From: Glaciimonas sp.
Lineage (GTDB): Bacteria; Pseudomonadota; Gammaproteobacteria; Burkholderiales; Burkholderiaceae
Length of the DNA: 30,674 nucleotides
Assembly (NCBI GenBank): GCA_014377145.1
Contig: JACMQE010000279.1
Span: 1 to 30,674, forward strand
Direction of reading: 5' to 3'
Position 1 is the stretch's first letter. Each line of letters starts with the position of its first letter. Shown here piece after piece: positions 8,281-16,157 of the stretch. The notes beneath the pieces were generated by a model. The model worked only from the letters and a program-made list of their open reading frames with translations, ran no database searches and was not told the origin of the DNA. The translations under genes were made by a program, and so were the position numbers.

Positions 8281-8356
8281 CTAAACACCAAGTTCAGTTA
8301 CGTTTGACGACGTGCTGATCGCTCACAAAAGACGTCTACTATTTTGAGAGTAACCT
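8281..8356. repeat. 76-base dispersed repeat, copy 1
   Basis: It aligns without gaps to 13248-13323, with about 62 of 76 bases identical by hand count. Shared blocks include AAGTTCAGTT, GTGCTGATCG, ACAAAAGACG and ACTATTTTGAG. Read on the plus strand, both copies keep an open frame ending at the same TGA (VLI-x-x-KRR-x-LF then stop), so the repeat may be the end of an old transposase or other mobile gene. Origin not identified. Confidence 0.65.
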
Positions 8357-8393
8357 GCAGTTGGCGTCGCCAACGTGACCACTGTCGAAGCGC

Positions 8394-8542
8394 GTTGACG
8401 CCAGTGTCATATTGACCCATGCCGCCTGTTTCGGGTGATCCCCTTTGAGCAGAATCAAAACCATAATCAGTAAGGGTTTTCGGCGAGTGCTTCTGAGGCA
8501 GTGATTTCTAGCAGGCTGGGTCAATTTGGCACTGGCATCAAC
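8394..8542. mobile_element. Mini mobile element (MITE-like) with IS21-type ends, complete copy
   Basis: Imperfect 26-base inverted ends lie at 8394-8419 and 8517-8542; only 3 of 26 positions differ. Both begin GTTGA and carry GCCAGTG and ATTGACCCA, so the ends face each other with TTGACCC motifs inward, like the transposase-binding ends of IS21-family elements. The 97 bases between them encode nothing. A second, eroded copy at 19905-20043 shares the interior blocks CTTTGAG, TCAAAACCATA and GTGATTTCTAG. It was probably moved by a transposase elsewhere in the genome; the IS21 assignment is inference. Confidence 0.6.
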
Positions 8543-8660
8543 ACCCTGAGTTCATTGCTTGAACTGATCACCAAACACAAAATTCAATATGCCAATCTGT
8601 TTCGAAATAAACGTTACCCTTCAGAACAAACTGAATGTCCATCAAATTGACAATTGGCTG

Positions 8661-9443
8661 TTACTGCATATGCCAGCCATGACTAACGGTAATCGATTGT
8701 CCGGTCAACGCGTTGGAACCAAATGAAGCGAGGAATAAAGCCGTTTGTGCAACATCCTGCACGGTAGTGAATTCTCCATCCACTGTCTCCTTCAGCATGA
8801 CGTTTTTTATCACATCCGCTTCCGACATCCCCAATTCTTTTGCCTGTTCCGGTATCTGTTTTTCCACCAAAGGCGTACGCACAAAACCTGGGCAAATGAC
8901 GTTGGCGCGGATATTGTCTTTGGCCCCTTCCTTGGCGACCACTTTGGCCAGGCCGATCAAACCGTGTTTGGCGGCGACGTAGGGCGCTTTGAGTGGTGAG
9001 GCTTCGTGCGAGTGTACCGACCCCATATAGATAACCGTACCTCCCTTGCCACCGGCAATCATTGCGCGCATGCAGGCGCGGGTAGTGAGGAAGGCGCCGT
9101 CGAGATGAATCGCGATTAATTTTTTCCAGTTCTCCAGACTCAGATCAACAATAGGACTGATGATTTGTATGCCGGCATTGCTGATCAATATGTCCACGCT
9201 GCCATAGGCGGCGACGGCATCGGCCACGCCCTTGTCAACCTGGGCTTCATCAGTGACATTCATCGCCACTGCCATGGCAATGCCGCCTGTTTGCTCTATT
9301 TCTTTGGCGGTCGCGGTGGCGGCCTCAAGTGCCATATCGGCGATGACGATCTTGGCACCTTGTTTGGCGTATTCGATGGCGATTTCTTTACCGATACCGC
9401 TGGCAGCACCTGTGATGAGAGCAACTTTGTCTTTGAGTAGCAT
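8661..9443 (-). CDS. bdhA: D-3-hydroxybutyrate dehydrogenase, 260 aa
   Basis: A classical short-chain dehydrogenase of full length. TGAASGIG (11-18) is the NAD-binding glycine motif, NAG (89-91) the strand-4 motif, and Ser142, Tyr155 and Lys159 (in YVAAK) the catalytic triad at the same positions as in Pseudomonas 3-hydroxybutyrate dehydrogenases. The C-terminal [13 protein letters not shown] is typical of this enzyme. It interconverts D-3-hydroxybutyrate and acetoacetate with NAD+ in the cytoplasm, a step of PHB and ketone-body use. AAGGAAATCCC precedes the ATG. It lies 24 bases after adc on the same strand, so adc and bdhA form an operon. No clear terminator is visible downstream. Confidence 0.93.
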   Translation of the reverse strand: MLLKDKVALITGAASGIGKEIAIEYAKQGAKIVIADMALEAATATAKEIEQTGGIAMAVAMNVTDEAQVDKGVADAVAAYGSVDILISNAGIQIISPIVDLSLENWKKLIAIHLDGAFLTTRACMRAMIAGGKGGTVIYMGSVHSHEASPLKAPYVAAKHGLIGLAKVVAKEGAKDNIRANVICPGFVRTPLVEKQIPEQAKELGMSEADVIKNVMLKETVDGEFTTVQDVAQTALFLASFGSNALTGQSITVSHGWHMQ

Positions 9444-9467
9444 GGGATTTCCTTTAGCTTGATAAAC

Positions 9468-10211
9468 TTACTTGTTAGCGAGATAGTCGTACGCGACAGT
9501 GCCATAAGGCAAAGTCAGGTCGGCTAGTATGTGTACGGCAGAGAGCACTTCCAGCACGGGCAAGCCCGCCACCGGTGCCAGTGCATGCGGACTAAGGTCT
9601 AAAGCGCCTGGTCCGCCCCAGGCACCTTTGATGATGATATCGGTCAGGGAATATTGCACCAGTTCGCAGATTCGCGGTGTGCCATCTACGTGCGGAATGA
9701 TTTTTAGTAAGAAACTGGGCGCCGCCATAGCAAGCTTGACGGCAGCTGCATCAAGCGTGGTATGTTTAAAACCCATGGTGCCAGTGGCTATCCTGAAGTC
9801 GCTATAGTCCAAGGTGCCGATCAGCGTATCCTTGTGCACGCGCAACTCCGGTTCACCGAGTTTTTTAGGGAAGCCCCATAGCTCACGCCCTGCGGCAATC
9901 GGTGGATGATCATTGAGATACATGCTGTGTACATAACCACCGGCAACACCATCGAGTGTCACGGGAATCACCTGCCCCGATTCGCAATAATGTCCGAAAC
10001 CGGTTGAGTCCGGCATATTGATAAATTCAAACTTCACCACCGGTTCAGTCATCTTCAAGGGAGCGGGAATCAACTTTTGCAATAGCACTGGATCAGTGCG
10101 ATAGGTGATGATCAAATATTCTCGATCGGTAAAACGGTATGGCCCAGGCGGAAAAGCAGAATTGGTGTATGGCATTGCAAACGCATTATTGCGAATTTCA
10201 TCTTCGGTCAT
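9468..10211 (-). CDS. adc: Acetoacetate decarboxylase, 247 aa
   Basis: It decarboxylates acetoacetate to acetone and CO2. The match to clostridial Adc is close: [42 protein letters not shown] and HILAD all have counterparts. Lys116 in GFPKK is the Schiff-base lysine (Lys115 in Clostridium), and Arg30, Glu62 and Glu77 align with Arg29, Glu61 and Glu76 with the same one-residue offset. The ATG at 10211 is chosen because AGGAGT precedes it; an upstream in-frame start would add 32 residues with no family match. In betaproteobacteria this gene commonly sits with bdhA and a patatin gene, as here. Base pairs between the remnant patatin and this gene number only 8. Confidence 0.93.
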   Translation of the reverse strand: MTEDEIRNNAFAMPYTNSAFPPGPYRFTDREYLIITYRTDPVLLQKLIPAPLKMTEPVVKFEFINMPDSTGFGHYCESGQVIPVTLDGVAGGYVHSMYLNDHPPIAAGRELWGFPKKLGEPELRVHKDTLIGTLDYSDFRIATGTMGFKHTTLDAAAVKLAMAAPSFLLKIIPHVDGTPRICELVQYSLTDIIIKGAWGGPGALDLSPHALAPVAGLPVLEVLSAVHILADLTLPYGTVAYDYLANK

Positions 10212-10219
10212 AGTTACTC

Positions 10220-10687
10220 CTATTCTTGTGGAAGTTCGTGAATGATTAGCCCTGCATTCGGTGGCAAAGGTTGCAGCCATGACTTTCGTTTGAGCGCACG
10301 CTTGCAATCAAGCGCACCGTTTGCCCAACGCGCCTGTACATTAGCGGTACTGAAATCGACATCCTTGAAATAATGGTCATCCGGCATTGCCTTCATGATC
10401 AGGTGGACGACATTGATGGTGTGATCACAACCAAGATTGATCAGAGCTTGCAATTGCTTGTTCTTGCGCTCGGCGACTGTCAAATGGTCAGACAAGGTAC
10501 GGATCGCCTTTTGCATATCCTGAATTTTCTGGTGCATCAGTAATTGCTCGTGCGAGCGACTGGCATATTATATGTTCTTGTATCGCGCGATGGCTTGGAC
10601 GATCAATGCTGGCCTTGCTTCGGTAGGGTTCCATAAATCCTCCATGAAGCACAGAACGTCTTGCATGCTTTCCTTTTGAAGTGCTTC
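10220..10687 (-). pseudogene. Remnant of a DUF3734-type patatin gene (C-terminal part, in-frame stop)
   Basis: One reading frame from 10687 to 10220 encodes the C-terminal region of the long patatin subtype, ending VNVQARW-type '[14 protein letters not shown]...[14 protein letters not shown]', which resembles the DUF3734 C-terminus (KDVDFS then W-A-x-G, then IIVHEL). The frame is broken by a TAA at 10568-10570 where a CAA (Gln) would restore 'ARYKNI-Q-YASRSHEQLL'. The N-terminal patatin domain with its Ser-Asp dyad is missing, and the next gene begins 45 bases further on, so the 5' part has been deleted. The 3' end is 8 bases before adc. It was very likely the first gene of the adc-bdhA operon. 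A 105-codon frame from the ATG at 10537 could still be translated, but has no ribosome site. Confidence 0.7.
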
Positions 10688-10732
10688 TTAGACAAACTTG
10701 GATCATAACCGAGACATGGCTTTTTTACCGCC

Positions 10733-12070
10733 TTAAAATTCTGCGTGTAGGCGTAAGCCGTAAATTGAAACAGGGCCACGATCTCGATTATAGGCAGGAT
10801 GCTTGATCCGCTGGTAGTCGATCGTCGCTGCCAAACCACTGGCTATCTTGACCGAGTAATAGGTTTCGGCAATCTTTTCAGATCCGTAACGTAATGCACC
10901 ATCGCCTATCAGAATGCCGATACCACCGGCACTGAAGTATTGCTGCGCTGCGCCAGAGAGATAATTGTTGACAATGGCCAAGCCAAAGGTATCGTCATTG
11001 CGGTTCCAACGCGCTCCCTTCAGCGACAAGCCAGCCGCCAAAGAGCGGTTGATCTCCGTGAATTCGTAGGCCTCCTTACTGCCATCGTTGGCGCTGACGC
11101 GCAAAAAAATGCCTAGATCTTTCTGAAGTTCTTGCTCGATATTGAGCGCAATACCGGCGCGGGAGGCAGTATGGCGAACCAGTGCAATATCCGGTGGATT
11201 ATTTGCACCAGACAAGTCTACGGCATCGCGATAACGGCCCATGCGTGCGCGATTGACAATCGCAAGTAGCTTAGCTTTGCCCGCTTGGCCTTGCCATTGG
11301 TAGCGGCTTTCGAATTCAGTCACGAAAGAGTACTGGCTGAAATCAGGCTTGACAATTTTTCCGTTCGGGACCGCCGAGAGTTGAAATACGCCAGCGCGTA
11401 ACGACCACCATTTTTCATTCCATTCAACTGCAGCACCGTATGTGAAACCCCATGCATCGGCCGCATAGTCGATCGCACCCGAATCGATTAGCGACCAATT
11501 CATAAAATCAACGCGCGGATCATGGGAATAGCTGTTGGTATCAAAAATGTCTGTCACGGAAAATTTGCCGACCGTTAGCGTGACATTGTTTTCATTCGCG
11601 CTTCCACCTAACTGGTTGGCCGCGCTGTCGATTTTTTGGCTTGCACCAGAAAGTGGGAATTGTTGACGCAGGAAGGCACGTGGCAGACGCAAGTACGGAC
11701 GGTTGGCGCCAACCTTGTACGCTTCGCCACTAGGAAACCCGGCAACGCCCACCGTGTTGCTCAGGCCAAAGCCTTGGTCAATTTCTGGATTCAACCAAAG
11801 TTGCGCACCAGGCCAGGGGCGCACTCCAGCGTACAGTGTGATGTCGGTCGTTTCTTCAGTCCGGCCTCGAGCATCCAGGCTATTGGTTCCGCTATACGGC
11901 GATCTAAACGAAGAATGTTTCTGGCTTAAATTAGTGACTTGACCATGCAAAGCCCATGATTCTTCAATTGTACTTTCAATAGGAACAGGCGTTTCAGCAG
12001 CGGCGTATGTAGAGGCAATAGTGAAATGCAGAATGATTGTAGACAAGATCAACAAATTTTTGTTTGTCAT
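10733..12070 (-). CDS. OprB-like outer-membrane porin, 445 aa
   Basis: A signal peptide (MTNKNLLILSTIILHF..., cut after about residue 24, TYAAA) precedes a mature protein rich in alternating beta strands and ending in a terminal aromatic (LRLHAEF), the usual mark of an outer-membrane barrel. Motifs such as TLYAGVRPWPGAQLWLNPEI, NEVTLTVGKF-like 'NNVTLTVGKFSVTDIFD', and 'YSHDPRVDFMNW' match the carbohydrate-selective porin (OprB) family. It would admit sugars or other small solutes; the substrate is unknown. The ATG at 12070 is preferred to the TTG at 12082. A good promoter lies at 12109-12136. It is divergent from the deacetylase gene. Confidence 0.8.
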   Translation of the reverse strand: MTNKNLLILSTIILHFTIASTYAAAETPVPIESTIEESWALHGQVTNLSQKHSSFRSPYSGTNSLDARGRTEETTDITLYAGVRPWPGAQLWLNPEIDQGFGLSNTVGVAGFPSGEAYKVGANRPYLRLPRAFLRQQFPLSGASQKIDSAANQLGGSANENNVTLTVGKFSVTDIFDTNSYSHDPRVDFMNWSLIDSGAIDYAADAWGFTYGAAVEWNEKWWSLRAGVFQLSAVPNGKIVKPDFSQYSFVTEFESRYQWQGQAGKAKLLAIVNRARMGRYRDAVDLSGANNPPDIALVRHTASRAGIALNIEQELQKDLGIFLRVSANDGSKEAYEFTEINRSLAAGLSLKGARWNRNDDTFGLAIVNNYLSGAAQQYFSAGGIGILIGDGALRYGSEKIAETYYSVKIASGLAATIDYQRIKHPAYNRDRGPVSIYGLRLHAEF

Positions 12071-12108
12071 TCGGGCGACCAAAGTTGAGTAGGAAAAATG
12101 GTTAGGCG

Positions 12109-12136
12109 ATTATACCTTAGCGATTCTGGTTCACAA
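12109..12136 (-). promoter_or_regulatory. Sigma-70-like promoter of the porin gene
   Basis: On the minus strand TTGTGA (12136-12131) and a consensus TATAAT (12114-12109) are 16 bases apart. Transcription would begin near 12102, about 30 bases before the porin ATG at 12070. It overlaps the 5' region of the divergent deacetylase frame, which argues that the latter starts at 12188 rather than 12098. Confidence 0.5.
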
Positions 12137-12187
12137 TCGATGTTTCTTGCTGGTTATTGCTTTCCATTGCGCCTTATAAGTTGCCGT

Positions 12188-12934
12188 ATGAAATATTACA
12201 TAAATTCTTCAATACTAGTTTTGGCTTCGTTTTTTGTCTCGACATGCTCTTGGGCGCAACAACGCCCCATCGAAATTCATGACCGTATAACCCTTCAGGC
12301 TGGGGTCGACGCAAAGCTGGCATTAACTCTCGATGCCTGTTCAGGAAAATATGACGATGACATCATCGAATTTCTTATTCGCAACAGTATTCCGGCAACT
12401 CTCTTCGTTACCAAAAAATGGCTGGATCACAACGCATTTGGTTTGTCTGTAATCAAAGCACATCTTGATCTGTTCGACGTGGAAGACCATGGCGAAAATC
12501 ATATTCCAGCCGTTGTTGGTGTCGGTAGAAAAGTATATGGTATTCCTGGTGAGCCAGATCTTATTCATCTAAGACGCGAGGTGACCGAAGGAGCGAAAGC
12601 GATTGAACATGCTGTTGGTGTTGCTCCGCATTGGTATCGTGGTGCAACCGCAGAATACGATCCTCAAGCTATAGAAGAAATCGGTAAATTGGGATACAAA
12701 ATTGCGGGGTTCTCAGTTAATGCTGACTCTGGCGCGACCCTTAGTAAGCCAGCTATCGAAGAGCGACTAAAGCACGTCAAAGGTGGCGACGTCATTATTG
12801 CCCATATGAATAAACCAAGCTCTGAGTCTGCAGAAGGCTTATCTGTAGCTTTGCTTCATTTGCTTAAACAGGGATTTGTATTTGTTCGATTGGATCAGGT
12901 CAATCTTCACGTGGTGCCTGAAATCAAAAAATGA
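12188..12934 (+). CDS. Exported NodB-type polysaccharide deacetylase, 248 aa
   Basis: From the ATG at 12188 the protein has a clear signal peptide (residues 1-23, ending CSWA) and then a NodB-homology fold. TLDACSGKYDD (47-57) holds the motif-1 acidic residues (Asp49), HGENH (101-105) is the HxxxH metal site of motif 2, HWYRGATAEYD is the variant of the RxPY motif 3, and VIIAHMNKP carries the late His. Family members remove acetyl groups from N-acetylated sugars with a bound metal, in the periplasm or envelope. The 'DACSG' form marks a subgroup whose substrate is not known to me. An ATG at 12098 with AGGA before it would add 30 residues and spoil the signal peptide. The stop overlaps the next start (ATGA), so the two are translationally coupled. 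Confidence 0.8.
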   Translation: MKYYINSSILVLASFFVSTCSWAQQRPIEIHDRITLQAGVDAKLALTLDACSGKYDDDIIEFLIRNSIPATLFVTKKWLDHNAFGLSVIKAHLDLFDVEDHGENHIPAVVGVGRKVYGIPGEPDLIHLRREVTEGAKAIEHAVGVAPHWYRGATAEYDPQAIEEIGKLGYKIAGFSVNADSGATLSKPAIEERLKHVKGGDVIIAHMNKPSSESAEGLSVALLHLLKQGFVFVRLDQVNLHVVPEIKK

Positions 12935-13251
12935 AAGACTACGCCATGTATAGCAAAACACAGCGCAATATAATGTTCGGATACATCGCTTTCGTCATCC
13001 TGACGATACTGGCACGCCACGGTGGATTTGGTCGACATACGTCAACGCCTCTCGATTTGATACTCGGTGCGCCGATACCATTTACTTTTGGCGTGTTTGC
13101 CATTCAGAACGGCTGGATAAGCAGTCGTTTTTCCACCGTTGAGCGCAACGAAGCGCCAGTGACATTTTGGTTCTATGTCGCGTTAGCCCTTCTGCTTGGT
13201 GCCGGCATGTTTTTATGGGGTGTTCGTGATGCACTTCTATCAATGCGCTAA
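12931..13251 (+). CDS. Small membrane protein, 106 aa
   Basis: Three hydrophobic segments (about residues 16-30, 44-62 and 80-100) predict an inner-membrane protein. Its ATG overlaps the deacetylase stop (ATGA at 12931-12934), so it is coupled to it and probably works with it or in the same process. An alternative ATG lies at 12946 (MYSKTQ). The final TAA at 13249-13251 lies inside copy 2 of the 76-base repeat, so the repeat may have supplied the stop and cut off an original longer C-terminus. The family is not recognised. Confidence 0.6.
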   Translation: MKDYAMYSKTQRNIMFGYIAFVILTILARHGGFGRHTSTPLDLILGAPIPFTFGVFAIQNGWISSRFSTVERNEAPVTFWFYVALALLLGAGMFLWGVRDALLSMR

Positions 13252-13323
13252 ACAGCAAGTTCAGTTGCTTTTGGTAATGTGCTGATCGAATACAAAAGAC
13301 GCCCACTATTTTGAGGGTAACTT
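13248..13323. repeat. 76-base dispersed repeat, copy 2
   Basis: It aligns to 8281-8356 in the same orientation with about 82% identity and no gaps. It begins at the stop codon of the small membrane gene. The end of similarity is near 13323; flanks differ completely, as expected for a dispersed mobile or recombined unit. Confidence 0.65.
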
Positions 13324-13562
13324 ACTCTATTTACGTCGAAATAGCCCATCCCTTGATTTGAAATTTGCATCGACTTTATAACGTTGCGATTGCACTCTAC
13401 AACAATGTTAGTTATTCGCGGCGGTGATAAAGGTTGTCACTGTAGCGTCACATCCCAGGCGTAAGTTGCACATGCTGCACAACTGACGATTCCATATTAA
13501 GGGGATCGTTCCCATTTGACTTACGTATGTCGAAACAATCGACTTAATAACAGGGAAAAATA
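13324..13562. other. Leader region of the RNase T2 gene with promoter candidate
   Basis: TTGATT (13353-13358) and TATAAC (13377-13382), 18 bases apart, form a plausible sigma-70 promoter about 180 bases before the ATG at 13563. The remaining leader has AGGGAAA just before the start. No riboswitch-like fold or other element was recognised. Confidence 0.3.
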
Positions 13563-14300
13563 ATGTTCAAAAAAATGATTAATCGCTTCATGGCCACCGC
13601 CGTCATAGCGATAGCAACGAGTAGCGCGGCACATGCACAAACGTATGACTTCTTGTTGCTGGCCGCTTCCTGGCAGCCAGGGTTTTGTGCAACGCATGCG
13701 GGCAAGCCTGAGTGCAGCAACCTGAAAGGAACTTACGCCGGCAGTCATCTTGCATTACATGGCCTGTGGCCAAATGCCTACAATGGTAATCATCCGCAGT
13801 ATTGCAATGTGCCTCAAAGGGATATTGACTTGGACAAGACGAGCGCTTGGTGCAGTATGGATAAATATGGTGTGAGCGCGTCAACCTTAAACAACCTGAG
13901 CACTTACATGCCAGGAACAGCATCTTGCCTTGATGAACATGAGTGGTTCAAACATGGTAGTTGCAGCACGATAGCGCCAAACGATTACTGGCTTGATGCG
14001 ATCGGCCTGATGAATCAATTAGGCCAAACGCAGCTCAATAATTTTATCGCCAGCAATGTGGGTAAAACAGTGAGTCGTGCGCAACTGCAACAAGCGTTTA
14101 GTGCCAGCTTTGGTAGCGCTGCTTTGCCTGCACTTTCTTTGAAGTGCACAAAAAGTGGCACCATCAATTACCTAACCGAAGTATGGCTCAATCTCAGCAG
14201 CACTAACTTTGCTCACTTCCCTGCGGCTTCTTCGCTCATTCTCGATGGCAACGTGGCGAACACGTGCCCGACTTCAAAAATCACCATCGCACGACCGTAG
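13563..14300 (+). CDS. Ribonuclease T2 family protein (RNase I-like), 245 aa
   Basis: A signal peptide (1-25, ending AHA) leads to a full-length RNase T2 domain. LHGLWP (65-70, with His66) is conserved active-site segment I and HEWFKHG (126-132, with His126, Glu127, Lys130 and His131) is segment II, so the catalytic residues are present. Eight or more Cys residues fit the disulfides of a periplasmic enzyme. It degrades RNA without base specificity through a 2',3'-cyclic phosphate intermediate; a CpdB-like enzyme, which acts on such cyclic products, is encoded 1.9 kb downstream on the other strand. AGGGAAA precedes the start and a strong terminator follows the stop. Confidence 0.92.
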   Translation: MFKKMINRFMATAVIAIATSSAAHAQTYDFLLLAASWQPGFCATHAGKPECSNLKGTYAGSHLALHGLWPNAYNGNHPQYCNVPQRDIDLDKTSAWCSMDKYGVSASTLNNLSTYMPGTASCLDEHEWFKHGSCSTIAPNDYWLDAIGLMNQLGQTQLNNFIASNVGKTVSRAQLQQAFSASFGSAALPALSLKCTKSGTINYLTEVWLNLSSTNFAHFPAASSLILDGNVANTCPTSKITIARP

Positions 14301-14319
14301 GCTCGAAGGATAAAATCGG

Positions 14320-14356
14320 ATTGCAGTGCTCTTCTTTAGCGGAGCACTGCAATTTT
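14320..14356 (+). terminator. Rho-independent terminator of the RNase T2 gene
   Basis: A perfect 12-base stem (ATTGCAGTGCTC at 14320-14331 with its complement at 14342-14353), a 10-base loop and a TTTT tail lie 20 bases after the RNase stop. Confidence 0.85.
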
Positions 14357-14385
14357 GAAAAAATATTTCGCATCTTAAAAACAAT

Positions 14386-15264
14386 ATGCTATTTCTCAAA
14401 ACACACAGACTTTTTATTTATATAGGCATCGGCATAATAGCGGCCTACGTTCTAATAACGGAAGACAAAGGGCTACCAACCTCAACTGTTAAACTGACCA
14501 AGACGCCGACGTCACAATCAACGTCGAATGTCGAAACCATAGTCAAAGTTGAATCAATCACAGCTCACATGGACCCCATCGAGCAATCCAATGATTTGCG
14601 GGCTTTGTTCGAGAAAAATAGAGACTCTGAAGATCCAGCCAAACTCAAACTCGCCTACCGAGCATGGCGAATTTGTGTGCCCAATTTTATCGGACCACAG
14701 TCTGCATGGCTTGCACGCGAGATGCATGAGCGTCCAGACAATGACGAACGTCGAGTTGCCTACCGAAAATTACAAGATCGCTGCAAAAATTTCTCTGATT
14801 TTACCGATGCGCAGCTTGCCACACAAAGCGCTTATCAGAAAGAGCTTTGGCTCACTGGAAAAACCAAAACCCCAGGTGAAATAGCCACTAGTCTGCTCGC
14901 TACGGGAGATCTGGATGCGGCATTGCTAGCAGCTAAGACGGTGCTCGATTCGCACGATCTGAAGGGTGTTGAATCGTTGCGAGGTTTTTTCTCCGCCTAC
15001 TTGAGGGATCAGCATAATGGCGACGAGGAGCTAGCAGCTATCGATGAATTACGCGCGGCAGCCTATACGGTAGCGGCATGCCAGATGGGGCTTGAGTGCG
15101 GACCAAATTCGATCATGGCTATTGAACACTGCCTATACACTGGACAATGCACGGGTGGCATCGTCGAGCGCTATTTATCTGCCTTGGATCAGCCTTCAGA
15201 AAAAGAAACTTTGCTGGCGGAAAGCAAAATAATTGTCGAGCGGATGCAAGCGCATAGGAAGTGA
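14386..15264 (+). CDS. Membrane-anchored protein of unknown function, 292 aa
   Basis: One N-terminal hydrophobic segment (about residues 8-24) anchors or exports the protein; a Thr/Ser/Lys-rich linker (about 30-50) follows, then a helical, charged domain of about 230 residues with scattered Cys (AWRICVPNF, QDRCKNF, CQMGLECGPN, CLYTGQC). The late paired Cys suggest disulfides and a periplasmic location. I do not recognise the family. No good ribosome site precedes the ATG at 14386, so the start is not certain. A terminator at 15273-15300 ends the unit. It lies alone between RNase T2 and the convergent Sel1 gene. Confidence 0.6.
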   Translation: MLFLKTHRLFIYIGIGIIAAYVLITEDKGLPTSTVKLTKTPTSQSTSNVETIVKVESITAHMDPIEQSNDLRALFEKNRDSEDPAKLKLAYRAWRICVPNFIGPQSAWLAREMHERPDNDERRVAYRKLQDRCKNFSDFTDAQLATQSAYQKELWLTGKTKTPGEIATSLLATGDLDAALLAAKTVLDSHDLKGVESLRGFFSAYLRDQHNGDEELAAIDELRAAAYTVAACQMGLECGPNSIMAIEHCLYTGQCTGGIVERYLSALDQPSEKETLLAESKIIVERMQAHRK

Positions 15265-15272
15265 AGCGGGTC

Positions 15273-15301
15273 ATGAGTTTCACCGATACTCATACTTTTT
15301 T
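15273..15301 (+). terminator. Rho-independent terminator of the anchored unknown gene
   Basis: ATGAGT (15273-15278) pairs with ACTCAT (15288-15293) over a 9-base loop, followed within two bases by a run of six T. It sits 9 bases after the stop at 15264. The stem is short but the T-run is good. Confidence 0.5.
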
Positions 15302-15322
15302 GATGCCTTCACAACCGAATAT

Positions 15323-16075
15323 TTATTGGTATTTATTCCAGCGCAATGTTCTTTCGTCAGTCGCTTCTTTTCTTAAGTGACGTGCCAGTAACGGGTCACT
15401 TCCAGTGATTTTCGCACTACCTTCCAGTAGCAGGGAAAGTTCATGAATTGCCACCGGATAGTCCCCCTCTGCAGAACGTTCCAGCCACTCACGTGCCTTG
15501 ATTGCATCTTGTTCCACACCTTCGCCTGCAGTGTAGGCGTTGGCCAACAAAAACATCGCCTGTGCATTACCTTCAGCGCTCGATTGTTTTAACCAATTGA
15601 CCGATATTGCAAGATCAGGCGGGTTTCCTTCCCCGTATTTGGCCATCCTGGCGAGCATAAAGCTCGCTTTTGAATTGTGTTGTTTGGCTGCCGATTTATA
15701 CCATTTCCACGCTTCTACAAAGTTTTGTTGCAGACCTAATCGCGCTTTGTAATTGGCTTCCGCCATTTCAAACTGTGCGTCGACATCGCCGGCAGCAGCC
15801 GCTTTTTCAAGCCATTTGTGTGCTTCGATGTAGCTGTTCGGAGAAACGGACAGTACCAGGCCTAATTCGCGTTGAGCGATCGGAAATCCTTGCTTGGCCC
15901 AACGGCTAAGAGTAGTAATCGATGACTTGTCTTGCGTATTTAAAGCGCGTACGCCTACGGTTTCAATTTGCGCAGTGGTGGGAGGAACATCCGTGATTGT
16001 GATCCACATCAAAACCAACAACAGCGCTGTCAGCAGTGCTATCAGGAGCGCCCATTTGCGGCTGTGCTTCTTCAT
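15323..16075 (-). CDS. Sel1-repeat protein with N-terminal anchor, 250 aa
   Basis: Residues about 8-26 form a membrane segment or uncleaved signal. From about residue 55 the protein is built of Sel1-like (TPR-type) helical repeats of about 36 residues, recognisable from A-x-x-W-L-E-K-A-A and G-D/N-x-x-A-Q elements: EAHKWLEKAAAAGDVDAQFE, EAWKWYKSAAKQ, SVNWLKQSSAEGNAQAMF, AREWLERSAEGD. Such repeats mediate protein contacts, often at the envelope. GGGAAG precedes the ATG. Immediately upstream is the terminator of the cpdB-like gene, only 14 bases before the ATG, so this gene either has its own promoter within that overlap or depends on read-through. Confidence 0.82.
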   Translation of the reverse strand: MKKHSRKWALLIALLTALLLVLMWITITDVPPTTAQIETVGVRALNTQDKSSITTLSRWAKQGFPIAQRELGLVLSVSPNSYIEAHKWLEKAAAAGDVDAQFEMAEANYKARLGLQQNFVEAWKWYKSAAKQHNSKASFMLARMAKYGEGNPPDLAISVNWLKQSSAEGNAQAMFLLANAYTAGEGVEQDAIKAREWLERSAEGDYPVAIHELSLLLEGSAKITGSDPLLARHLRKEATDERTLRWNKYQ

Positions 16076-16088
16076 CGTCTTCCCATGT

Positions 16089-16118
16089 AAAAAGGTACCC
16101 CCGATTTCAGGAGTACCT
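16089..16118 (-). terminator. Rho-independent terminator (or attenuator) between cpdB-like and Sel1 genes
   Basis: On the minus strand AGGTACTCC (16118-16110) pairs with GGGGTACCT (16101-16093) with one G-U pair and an 8-base loop, followed by T4-5. It ends only 14 bases before the Sel1 start codon, leaving room for the ribosome site alone, so it could act as an attenuator for that gene. Confidence 0.65.
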
Positions 16119-16157
16119 GTGCTCTAGTTGATGCTGCCGAATGACAGCGACAAATTA

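Larger units (their letters stand above)
8168..8660. other. Spacer between patatin and bdhA, built of repeats
   Basis: This stretch of almost 500 bases has no gene. It contains one copy of the 76-base repeat (8281-8356), then 37 bases, then the complete copy of the mini-element (8394-8542). The last 118 bases before the bdhA stop show nothing I recognise. A minus-strand open frame at 8524-8339 lies inside the repeats and is not a gene. Confidence 0.6.
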
